Assembly: GCA_910577435.1 (NCBI GenBank)
Contig: CAJTLV010000002.1
Location: 62,001 to 126,000 of the forward strand
Length of the DNA stretch: 64,000 nt
Source: an uncultured Christensenella sp.
GTDB taxonomy: Bacteria > Bacillota > Clostridia > Christensenellales > Pumilibacteraceae
Direction of reading: 5' to 3'
A program made the translations under genes and the position numbers. Positions 54,038 to 61,075 of this stretch are shown piece after piece. The notes below the pieces were generated by a model, which saw only the letters and a list, made by a program, of their open reading frames with translations, did not search any database and was not told where the DNA came from. Each line of letters begins with the position of its first letter. Positions within the stretch are counted from its first letter, which is position 1.

Positions 54038-54096
54038 TGGCGGAGAGAGGGGGGTTCGAACCCCCGATACCTGTTACAGTATGCACGCTTTCCAAA
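54038..54096 (-). tRNA. 3' fragment of tRNA-Ser(GGA), putative attachment-site remnant
   Basis: Reading on the minus strand it contains the anticodon loop TTGGAAA, the 3' anticodon arm, a long class II variable arm, the T-arm GGGGGTTCGAACCCCC and the acceptor end CTCTCTCCGCCA. The 5' half (acceptor, D-arm and 5' anticodon arm) is missing: sequence to the right does not pair. It therefore looks like the displaced 3' end left when an element integrated at the anticodon loop. The intact copy should lie beyond the right edge of the window. Confidence 0.85.
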
Positions 54097-54123
54097 CGCT
54101 GAAACTAAAAACAGCGTTTTTTT
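54094..54123 (+). terminator. Terminator-like hairpin at element edge
   Basis: AAACGCTG / CAGCGTTT with a 10-nt loop and a T7 run. It partly overlaps the tRNA fragment and may insulate the element. Confidence 0.5.
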
Positions 54124-54153
54124 ATATCAATTTTTCACAAGGAGAATAGACAA

Positions 54154-54483
54154 ATGGAAATCAAACAAGCATTTGACATTTTGTCGGACTGTGCTCGGGC
54201 GTGGGGAAGTGATGCAGATTGGTACGATAGTATGCACGAGCCGCTGTTGTCGGCACTGCATCGGTTCGGTCAGAAGACGATTTGCGATTTTATTGACGCA
54301 GTAAGGGCAGAAGGCTATAAAACTGTCGACGATATAGATGAGCTTTTTGAGGAGCTTATGTACGACGCTTGGAATATTTTCAAGAGCTATCAGAACGATC
54401 ACTGCGATCGATTAGCGGAGCTTTGGCGATATCGCCTTACAGCTCTTCGTGAGGTTCAATCGGTAATCGAGCGCAACAAGTAG
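54154..54483 (+). CDS. Hypothetical protein, first gene of element
   Basis: 109 aa, acidic and predicted all-helical, with no signal or membrane segment and no family recognised. ACAAGGAGAA precedes the ATG. It is followed after 8 nt by a second small gene, so it heads a run of four small cytoplasmic genes next to the attachment site, a place where regulators of integrated elements are common. Confidence 0.72.
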   Translation: MEIKQAFDILSDCARAWGSDADWYDSMHEPLLSALHRFGQKTICDFIDAVRAEGYKTVDDIDELFEELMYDAWNIFKSYQNDHCDRLAELWRYRLTALREVQSVIERNK

Positions 54484-54491
54484 GTGCTGAA

Positions 54492-54929
54492 ATGCTAATA
54501 GATACATTTTCAAGAGACGAGCTGAAAACTCTCGGCATTAACCTTCTTTCTCGCTTAAATATATCGATACCCTATCTGCTGGACTATGCAGCGAACGGTC
54601 GAGTGTACTTTTTCGATTGCGACGACGATTGGAACGGCAGACGGATAGCTCCGAACTCGAAGCTGGGCGAGAAGATTGCCGATTTGCGTCGGAATCATAA
54701 CGTGCACGTGTATGCGGTAACTCACGAGAAATTCGAGTTTGGCGAGGTATATAGCTTTCTCTGCATTAGCCAATATATCGAAGATTTCGATCAAATGCTT
54801 AGGCATTTCAGGACCGGGATATATCGGGCATACGCCTATGCTTGGAATAAGTCTGAGGAAGAGCGCAGCGAGTTCGGTTCGGTATTTATAGAATGGCTTG
54901 ATGGCGGTAAGCTCCGGCGCGTCGGGTAA
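54492..54929 (+). CDS. Hypothetical protein of element
   Basis: 145 aa, soluble and mixed alpha/beta. No family recognised. Notable segments are LLDYAANGRVYFFDCDDDWNGR and LRRNHNVHVYAVTHEKFEFGEVY. Packed closely between neighbours on the same strand. Confidence 0.72.
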   Translation: MLIDTFSRDELKTLGINLLSRLNISIPYLLDYAANGRVYFFDCDDDWNGRRIAPNSKLGEKIADLRRNHNVHVYAVTHEKFEFGEVYSFLCISQYIEDFDQMLRHFRTGIYRAYAYAWNKSEEERSEFGSVFIEWLDGGKLRRVG

Positions 54930-54938
54930 GGTGACAAA

Positions 54939-55157
54939 ATGAAACTCAAAAAACGAATGGGCTATTTCTTCGGTCGATTAGATTTCGAGACTAAGCCCCT
55001 GAGTCGACACCCGCTTGCGGTGTATAAGCGAATCCTCGATGACGGCGCAGTGATTTTGCCATACCTTACTCTCGAACGGCGGGTAGTCGGCAAAAAGATC
55101 GTCAATATCGAGTATCACAAAATTGATTGGGCAAAGAACTTTGCGGCAGGAAGATAA
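54939..55157 (+). CDS. Small hypothetical protein of element
   Basis: 72 aa, basic, with aromatic N-terminus (GYFFGRLDFET). No family recognised. A weak ribosome site (AAGGTG) precedes the ATG. It starts 10 nt after the previous stop, which suggests co-transcription. Confidence 0.6.
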   Translation: MKLKKRMGYFFGRLDFETKPLSRHPLAVYKRILDDGAVILPYLTLERRVVGKKIVNIEYHKIDWAKNFAAGR

Positions 55158-55196
55158 CTCAAGCCGTGACGTTAAAATCTTTAAGGGAGGTAAGGT

Positions 55197-55451
55197 ATGC
55201 CTATATTCACAAACAAGGAAAAGCGCAAGCATTACACTAACGTAGCAAACGGTACAAAAGCTGTAAAAGCGAACAGCAAATACAGCGAAGCCGAACAACG
55301 CGCATATGCACGCGGACAGCGCGACGCTCGTAACGATCAGATGATCGGGCATATGCTCGGCAAAAACAGTACGTTAAGCGAAGCGGAAAAGCAGTCTTTC
55401 AAAGACAAGCGCAAGGCGAAACGTCAGGCGTGGCTCGAAAAGCGTAAGTAA
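55197..55451 (+). CDS. Small, highly basic protein of element
   Basis: 84 aa, very rich in Lys and Arg (KEKRKHYTN, DKRKAKRQAWLEKRK). No hydrophobic core segment. GGGAGGTAAGGT upstream is a strong ribosome site. The composition suggests nucleic-acid binding. The family was not recognised. Confidence 0.72.
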   Translation: MPIFTNKEKRKHYTNVANGTKAVKANSKYSEAEQRAYARGQRDARNDQMIGHMLGKNSTLSEAEKQSFKDKRKAKRQAWLEKRK

Positions 55452-55463
55452 TCCAACGGTACG

Positions 55464-55542
55464 CCCCGCTTCGGCGGGGATTATGGGGTAGCAATGGAGC
55501 GCACATATTGTGCGGCAGGTTCAAGTCCTGCCTCTCTCACCA
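55464..55542 (+). other. tRNA-like 3' end with CCA, preceded by UUCG hairpin
   Basis: CCCCGC-TTCG-GCGGGG (55464-55479), a hairpin CGCACA-TAT-TGTGCG, then a perfect T-arm GCAGG-TTCAAGT-CCTGC (55515-55531), a CTCTCTC strand, A and CCA (ending 55542). The anticodon arm has no proper 7-nt loop and no matching 5' acceptor strand was found. It is either a tRNA 3' fragment from a second integration event or a tRNA-like structure. Confidence 0.6.
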
Positions 55543-55567
55543 GCCTAAAAATAACGAGGTAATTAAA

Positions 55568-56938
55568 ATGCAAACGACAAGGACAACAAAACGTACACGG
55601 TACATAACGATCGTACTCGCCTTGCTCATAGCAATCGCGAGCTTGTTCGGCGCGGGAATGCGTGTAAAAGCGGAAGAGCAAACGTCGGGCGTGCTGGCGG
55701 AACTCGAAGTCGACGAAACGTTCAACGTCGAGAATTATCCGGCGAAAGAGAAAGATTACTCTCTCGACGTTATCCAGCTCGCGGAAACGTCAAGCGGAAC
55801 GATCGTGCTGTACGTGTATCAGCCGAGCGGCGATAAGCTCAGAGCGAGTACGGTCAACATCTCTGCGGGGATCAAGCAGGACAAGCCCGTATATAACTAC
55901 GCGCTTGAATATGTCGCGTCGGAAGAAACGATCGCGAAGTACACGGTTATAGGTCTTACGGTAAGCGACGAAGTTGTCCGCACTTATGACGTCGTCAGTA
56001 TCTTTCGCAAGTGGGATAAAGCAATAGACAAAGACGCCGGCAACGACAATCACGTCAGCGAAGTCGCCTATCCCGTCGGCAAATGTTGGTCGGTGTGTTC
56101 GGTAGACGGCAAAACGTTATACCGCTGTACCGAGACGGAAACGGTGACGATCACGGACAAGCTCGTCGGAATGGTGCAGTACGCCGACGGTTTGAATTGG
56201 AACGCGCTCGAATTCAAGCACAGTCATTTCGTGGCGTTCAAAACCGATCGCAATATCGACAAACTGTACGAAGCGTACGTTCTGTATAACACCCAGCTCG
56301 CGACGGTCAAAGTGTTGACCGGCAATGTCACATACGGCGACAAAGAACAGCACTACGACACAATCAAGTACGACGAGATTGTAACCGGAAGCGGTAATTG
56401 GTTCGCGGATAGGTACAAGTTCAATCGCATACAAACGACCGAAGATTTCCTTGCAACGGAAGAGATCAAAGACGAATCGGCGCGTAACAGGATCAAGGGA
56501 ATGGACTATGTACTGCGTATTTGCGAGACGGACTACGACCAACGTTCGCTTGGCGGAAAGTGGTTTGCGCTGGACGTTATAACGGGTATACCGCACTTTA
56601 TCGCGTTGGCAACGGCGGAAACGGATATAACCGTCGTATCCGATGTGAGCGTTCTGCGGCTGCTGTTTGAGACGGACGGCGTAACGTACAACGTCGGCGT
56701 TGTGGACAACAAACAGACCGGTTCGGGAATAGCGCTCAACGGTAAGAGTATCAAAGACATACCGTATTGGGTGTGGCTCGTTGTCGCGGCAGTCGTGCTA
56801 ATACTCATAGTCACGTTATGCCCGCCGATCCTCAGTGCGGTCGCGGCGTTGATCAAGGGTGCATTTAACCTTATAGCCCTGCCGTTCAAGCTCATTGCTC
56901 AGGCGGCAAAGAATGCGAAGAAGAACAAGGGCAAATAG
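55568..56938 (+). CDS. Secreted protein with C-terminal membrane anchor
   Basis: 456 aa from ATG 55568 (AACGAGGTAA upstream). Signal peptide about residues 1-36 (ending VKAEE). A roughly 370-residue extracytoplasmic domain without recognised family follows. One membrane helix (about 400-425, WVWLVVAAVVLILIVTL) and an amphipathic/basic tail with KNAKKNKGK close the protein. The layout (signal, large exterior domain, C-terminal anchor, short basic tail) is that of phage minor coat proteins such as pIII, but also of many surface proteins. Confidence 0.78.
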   Translation: MQTTRTTKRTRYITIVLALLIAIASLFGAGMRVKAEEQTSGVLAELEVDETFNVENYPAKEKDYSLDVIQLAETSSGTIVLYVYQPSGDKLRASTVNISAGIKQDKPVYNYALEYVASEETIAKYTVIGLTVSDEVVRTYDVVSIFRKWDKAIDKDAGNDNHVSEVAYPVGKCWSVCSVDGKTLYRCTETETVTITDKLVGMVQYADGLNWNALEFKHSHFVAFKTDRNIDKLYEAYVLYNTQLATVKVLTGNVTYGDKEQHYDTIKYDEIVTGSGNWFADRYKFNRIQTTEDFLATEEIKDESARNRIKGMDYVLRICETDYDQRSLGGKWFALDVITGIPHFIALATAETDITVVSDVSVLRLLFETDGVTYNVGVVDNKQTGSGIALNGKSIKDIPYWVWLVVAAVVLILIVTLCPPILSAVAALIKGAFNLIALPFKLIAQAAKNAKKNKGK

Positions 56939-57064
56939 ATGACCGGTCTGACGAGCTGTGTGGGTGGCAGCGAAACGGTGGGTACATAATTGTATTCGCC
57001 GTCACCGGAAACCCGGAATAAATAGCAGGCTCGGTCGAAGCGGACACGGGCAAAAGGAGACATT

Positions 57065-57505
57065 ATGACGAACCAAGTGCAAAAAACTGTAACAAGCAAA
57101 GAGCTTATCGCAAAAATTCTCATCGATTCGTTCGAGACGGACGAAAAAGAAATGCGCGAATACCTAGCAATCCGACTCCCCGACCCGTTCGGCGACGAAG
57201 ATTTTGTTAATGTCGCAATTGCCCCTAAGTGGGAGGACGACGAATCGGTATTTAAGTACTATGCTAAAAAAGCGTTGCGTACAGAACCCGAAATCGAATT
57301 CCCCGTAACTCTCAAAGTTCTTGAATACAAAAACAAAAAAAAGAACAAGACGGTTCGTTATGCCGGACTTATCGGGATCTCCCCGTTTAACGGTCGTGAA
57401 TTGGAATTCCGTATAAAAAGCAAAGAAAAAGCTGCGGTGTTTACCGAACTCGCCGGCAAGTTGTTGGGTCTTGACATTTCCCAAAGCTCCGAAGTTGACG
57501 AGTAA
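57065..57505 (+). CDS. Hypothetical cytoplasmic protein of element
   Basis: 146 aa, acidic, no membrane segment. It starts with GGAGACATT before the ATG. Central KNKKKNKTVRYAGLIG and a C-terminal amphipathic helix. No family recognised. The gap 56939-57064 holds no gene. A ssDNA-binding or regulatory role would fit its position in a phage-like operon but is not shown by the sequence. Confidence 0.7.
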   Translation: MTNQVQKTVTSKELIAKILIDSFETDEKEMREYLAIRLPDPFGDEDFVNVAIAPKWEDDESVFKYYAKKALRTEPEIEFPVTLKVLEYKNKKKNKTVRYAGLIGISPFNGRELEFRIKSKEKAAVFTELAGKLLGLDISQSSEVDE

Positions 57506-57535
57506 TCGGAAGACATATACAAACTCCTTGTGACG

Positions 57536-57588
57536 GTCGATCGGAACGGGATATGCGAATGTTCATATCTCGTTCCGTACCGATCGAC
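57536..57588 (+). promoter_or_regulatory. Long hairpin in leader of InlB-repeat lipoprotein
   Basis: The arms GTCGATC and GGAACGGGATATG pair with CATATCTCGTTCC and GATCGAC (one G-T pair, one 5-nt bulge). The loop is 8 nt and there is no U-run. It lies about 12 nt before the GAGGT ribosome site and may be a processing or translation-control element. Confidence 0.6.
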
Positions 57589-57612
57589 ACAGAAAACATC
57601 GAGGTAAAAACA

Positions 57613-60225
57613 ATGCAAAACAACAAGACGATCGAACGGAAAACGTTCAGACTGATCACAGTAATAGCCCTGCTCATATGCGCGGGGCTTTCGGCTATTG
57701 TGCTGAGCGGCTGTGACAACATCAAGGCTCTCATACCCGACGGCAGTACGACCGAACAACCTGCGCCGCGCGGGATATACACGGTGACGTTCGACGGCAA
57801 CGGCGGCGTGCTCGACGACGTATACAAGCTCCAAACGATGCCCGACGGCACGCTCGAATTTTTTCCGAATGAGCCTGTACATTCCGATCCGTCTTTGACT
57901 TTTTACTGCTGGACATTGCGCCGAGACGATCCCGACACTCGCCTGTCGTTGTTGTACGCGTATTCGGGCGACACGACGGTGTATGCGCTGTGGCGTAACG
58001 AGGACGAAGAGCCGACCGATCCCCCGTCCGAGCGTATTCAATGCCTCATAACGTTCGACGCGAACGGCGGCACGGTAAACGGCGTTGACAGCGTCACGCG
58101 CAGAACGGACGAGAACGGCAAGCTCGAAGATATACCGACCGAGCCCGTAAAGCAAGGGCAGATATTCAACGGCTGGTATCTTACGCCGGACGCAGACCCC
58201 GCCGACAAAGTTCTGCCCGGCAGGATATTCCACGTCGACACGACGGTGTATGCTACGTGGCGGGACAAGGTCGAGTACTACGTGACGTTTGACGCCAACG
58301 GCGGCACGGTAAACGGACGTGACAAGATTATGCTCAGAACGGACGAGAACGGATTCATCCCGGATTTTCCCGTACACGAGCGAGAGGGCTATGCGTTTCT
58401 CGGCTGGTATGAGAATTTCGAAGAGCCGTACGGCAAGCGGTATTATAACAATCCATTCACCGAGAATACGACGGTGTATGCAAAGTGGCGGCAGGAAGTG
58501 TTTGTCATAACGTTCGACGCCAACGGCGGCACTCTCACGGGCGAGGAATCAATGGAAACGGGCACAGACGGGCGGCTCGAAGCGTTCCCGACCGATCCGA
58601 CAAACTCCGACGCTTCGCTGTCTTTCTTAGGCTGGGGACTGCGCGCCGACTCCGAAGGCGGTATACCTCTGACTTACGTATTTCACGCCGACACTACCTT
58701 ATATGCCGTATGGACGGACGATCCGCCCGACAATCCGAGTAGCGGCAGTCCGAGCGAGCCTACCGAGACGTTCACGTTGAGCTTTTACAGAAATTACACT
58801 CTCGACGATCAGACGGTCGACAATTACACGTTCGGGAAGGGCAAAGTGCTTGTGCGCTTTCCCGAGCTCGTACGCGACGGGTATGAGCACGTCGGTTGGA
58901 TGATTTCGCCTAACGACGCGAACGTCGTGACGATCGGGCTCGACGGTTACACGGTGACGCGCGACGCGCAATTCTATGCGAAGTGGGAAGCTAAACAAAC
59001 GTCCGAGCCGTCTGATCCCGTAGAAAACAGTCTTTCGGGCTTTTCCCTCGAAGGCAGAGTGTACGAGGTTTACAACGATTACATACAGCGCCGCGAAAAA
59101 GAACTGGCGGAAGCTAAGAATCATCTGAACTTATCTCGGGAGACAATAGGTCAAAATAAGATCGAAGATTTTCAAAACAAATATTTAGTGCAGGGCGGTT
59201 ACGAGTTTAACGGACAATCTCTGAAAGACGAAGACGGACAGGACTGTGACCGTTATCCCCGTGCGCCCGAGATCGGCAAGTACGGTTTCCTGTTCGACTT
59301 CCCTACTACGAAAGCCGCGTTCACTTACGGTTTCGGAAATATGGATTATAACTTCCGAACTCAGCTTTCTGGGGTGTCTTTCAGTATAACTCCTGCCGAT
59401 GACTTAATAAACCTCGACGACTATGAAATAACGCTCGAAACGACGGCGCCTAAGGGCTTTCCTTCGGGCGTGGCAATGGAATACTTTACTCGTTATGATT
59501 CCGACGGCAAGGCGTATATAGAAGGCTCTCTTACGTTCACGTATACGGCAATGGCAGACAGTACGATTGCCGCGTTCGTAAAAGTGACCGCGAAGAATCC
59601 TGTACTCCCGTGCGAATTGCATTTCAACTTGTTTTTCGACGTTTTAGAAAGTCCGGTTGCCGTCTCCGAAAATTCTGTCGTGCGCGAACGGCTTATAAAA
59701 TATGAAAACGGTTATATCTGCTTTTATTATGAGCTCCATATGCCTTATGTGTTTATGGGCGGCTCCGGTGTTTCGTCGTCTTCGATCGATGTAAATCCGG
59801 TTTGTGAGGATTTATTCTGTGTTCGGTATTCGGTGAATCCGGATTTTACCGACGGAGATGCCGTCATAGACTTGAAAATCCCCGACGAAATCACTACTGT
59901 CGGCGAGCAACATATTCCGAGCGTCTTGCCGAGAGTATCGTTTATGGCGAGCGGCGGCGTGCCCGTTCCCGTAAATGTCGATTTTAAGAGCGGCGCCATA
60001 ACGCTGGATTACTTCTTCCCGACGTCGTTCGAGTTTAACGTTGTCTTTAACCAAAGCACAGGCGGATATTATGTTTCGTGGCACTGCGGGAGCGGAATGG
60101 ATGTTGCGAAAATCATATTTGTCAATCCGAATAACGGTCCGATGACGTACGACGTATCCGGCAAGGAGTACATCGACCTTTTGCAACGGGAATCGTTCGG
60201 CGAAATCGTGTTCGTGTTGGCGTAG
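57613..60225 (+). CDS. Lipoprotein with InlB-type (Listeria-Bacteroides) repeats
   Basis: 870 aa from ATG 57613 (GAGGTAAAAACA upstream); the longer frame from 57553 would include the leader hairpin. Lipobox VLSGC (Cys about residue 34). Residues about 52-460 contain five repeats of the InlB B-repeat type, each starting with TFDxNGG and ending with TTVYAxW or a close variant. The C-terminal half (about 480-870) is an unrecognised beta-rich domain. Such repeats mediate surface interactions. A lipoprotein is unusual for a virion, so it may remodel the host surface or act in adhesion or exclusion. Confidence 0.82.
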   Translation: MQNNKTIERKTFRLITVIALLICAGLSAIVLSGCDNIKALIPDGSTTEQPAPRGIYTVTFDGNGGVLDDVYKLQTMPDGTLEFFPNEPVHSDPSLTFYCWTLRRDDPDTRLSLLYAYSGDTTVYALWRNEDEEPTDPPSERIQCLITFDANGGTVNGVDSVTRRTDENGKLEDIPTEPVKQGQIFNGWYLTPDADPADKVLPGRIFHVDTTVYATWRDKVEYYVTFDANGGTVNGRDKIMLRTDENGFIPDFPVHEREGYAFLGWYENFEEPYGKRYYNNPFTENTTVYAKWRQEVFVITFDANGGTLTGEESMETGTDGRLEAFPTDPTNSDASLSFLGWGLRADSEGGIPLTYVFHADTTLYAVWTDDPPDNPSSGSPSEPTETFTLSFYRNYTLDDQTVDNYTFGKGKVLVRFPELVRDGYEHVGWMISPNDANVVTIGLDGYTVTRDAQFYAKWEAKQTSEPSDPVENSLSGFSLEGRVYEVYNDYIQRREKELAEAKNHLNLSRETIGQNKIEDFQNKYLVQGGYEFNGQSLKDEDGQDCDRYPRAPEIGKYGFLFDFPTTKAAFTYGFGNMDYNFRTQLSGVSFSITPADDLINLDDYEITLETTAPKGFPSGVAMEYFTRYDSDGKAYIEGSLTFTYTAMADSTIAAFVKVTAKNPVLPCELHFNLFFDVLESPVAVSENSVVRERLIKYENGYICFYYELHMPYVFMGGSGVSSSSIDVNPVCEDLFCVRYSVNPDFTDGDAVIDLKIPDEITTVGEQHIPSVLPRVSFMASGGVPVPVNVDFKSGAITLDYFFPTSFEFNVVFNQSTGGYYVSWHCGSGMDVAKIIFVNPNNGPMTYDVSGKEYIDLLQRESFGEIVFVLA

Positions 60226-60233
60226 GTGCTACC

Positions 60234-60377
60234 GTGAAGAAAGAGCGATTGAAAAAGACGGTCAAGGGCACAAGGATAGCAATTGATGTTATCCTTGTGC
60301 TCATCGGTATAGCGCTCGTCGGGTTTCTCGGTTGGCTCGGATATTCGATTTATGCGTGGTTGGGGGTGACGGTATGA
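60234..60377 (+). CDS. 47-aa membrane peptide
   Basis: GTG start at 60234. A basic N-terminus (KKERLKKTVKGTR), then one long hydrophobic helix (about residues 16-43). Its stop overlaps the next start as ATGA. It resembles the 32-aa peptide at 60977 in its hydrophobic core (ILIVIGIA-type pattern and LGYxI). Size and topology fit a small phage coat or assembly protein. Confidence 0.65.
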   Translation: MKKERLKKTVKGTRIAIDVILVLIGIALVGFLGWLGYSIYAWLGVTV

Positions 60378-60817
60378 GTAAACGTCCGCCGAAATTCCAT
60401 TGCAAAAATGCCGCACAGAAGTACGCTATACGCAAGCGCTATGCGGAGCTGAACGCTAAGAAAGCGCCGCAAACGTCGGAATCGCCGCGTCCATTTCCGA
60501 ATAAATTCCCTTTTTGGGCAAGGCTGAAAATCGGTAAAAACAGGACAACTCTTGTAATTGACGAAGATCAAGTATTGGATAAGCAGAAAGGTGAATTAGT
60601 CGAAGGTTATGTTCATCGTGAGGCTACTCATACGAAGAATGATGATTTCGAAGAAATTTCTCCCAATCCGGATAGCGACGATCCTAATCCAATGTATTTG
60701 AAACGTCCTCGTAAACATCCCAAACGACTATTCAAACCGCATAATAAGGATTTGGATATGCCGGAAGAGTTGCGGAAACGTTACGATAAAAATAATCACA
60801 AAGACGATGAAAATTAG
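60374..60817 (+). CDS. Basic hypothetical protein coupled to the 47-aa peptide
   Basis: 147 aa from the ATG inside ATGA at 60374. Lys/Arg/Pro-rich and probably cytoplasmic. Segments KFHCKNAAQKYAIRKRYAEL and TTLVIDEDQVLDKQKGELVE, with a charged tail ending KNNHKDDEN. No family recognised. Its stop lies 2 nt from the 3' end of the antisense RNA gene. Confidence 0.7.
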   Translation: MSKRPPKFHCKNAAQKYAIRKRYAELNAKKAPQTSESPRPFPNKFPFWARLKIGKNRTTLVIDEDQVLDKQKGELVEGYVHREATHTKNDDFEEISPNPDSDDPNPMYLKRPRKHPKRLFKPHNKDLDMPEELRKRYDKNNHKDDEN

Positions 60818-60818
60818 A

Positions 60819-60913
60819 CAAAAAAAATAGAGTTACAGCTACGTCCTTTCGACTGACGGCATATATGCCCGCCCCGTGGGGCTGTCTCATAAATGAGATC
60901 GAAGTAACTCTAT
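60819..60913 (-). ncRNA. Candidate structured small RNA, about 95 nt
   Basis: On the minus strand a consensus promoter places +1 at 60913, exactly the first base of the 10-bp closing stem ATAGAGTTAC / GTAACTCTAT (60904-60913 with 60827-60836). Inside are four hairpins: CTCAT / ATGAG (60886-60897), GCCCCGTGGGGC (60871-60882), GCATATATGC (60859-60868) and CGTC / GACG (60842-60858). The closing stem is followed by U7-8, a terminator. It lies between two plus-strand genes, antisense to the operon readthrough. No match to a known RNA family was recognised. Confidence 0.78.
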
Positions 60914-60919
60914 ACCATA

Positions 60920-60948
60920 AGTATAACCCATTAAATTTCCAAAGTCAA
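60920..60948 (-). promoter_or_regulatory. Promoter of the candidate small RNA
   Basis: TTGACT-N17-TATACT on the minus strand. The -10 box ends 6 nt before the predicted +1 at 60913. Confidence 0.8.
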
Positions 60949-60976
60949 GCGTTTCGTCAAAAAAAGGAGTAAAGCA

Positions 60977-61075
60977 ATGAAGAAGCGCACCAACAGAATA
61001 TTGATCGTCATCGGAATAGCGGTAGTCGGGCTCGTGCTCGGCTACTGCATATTCACGTGGATAAGGGCATTATGA
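60977..61075 (+). CDS. 32-aa membrane peptide
   Basis: ATG 60977 with AAAAAGGAGTAAAGCA upstream, a strong ribosome site for so short a frame. One hydrophobic helix (about residues 8-28) after a basic KKRTNR start. The stop overlaps the ATPase start as ATGA. The length equals pIX and nearly that of pVII of Ff phages, but the sequence is not recognisably homologous. Confidence 0.65.
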   Translation: MKKRTNRILIVIGIAVVGLVLGYCIFTWIRAL

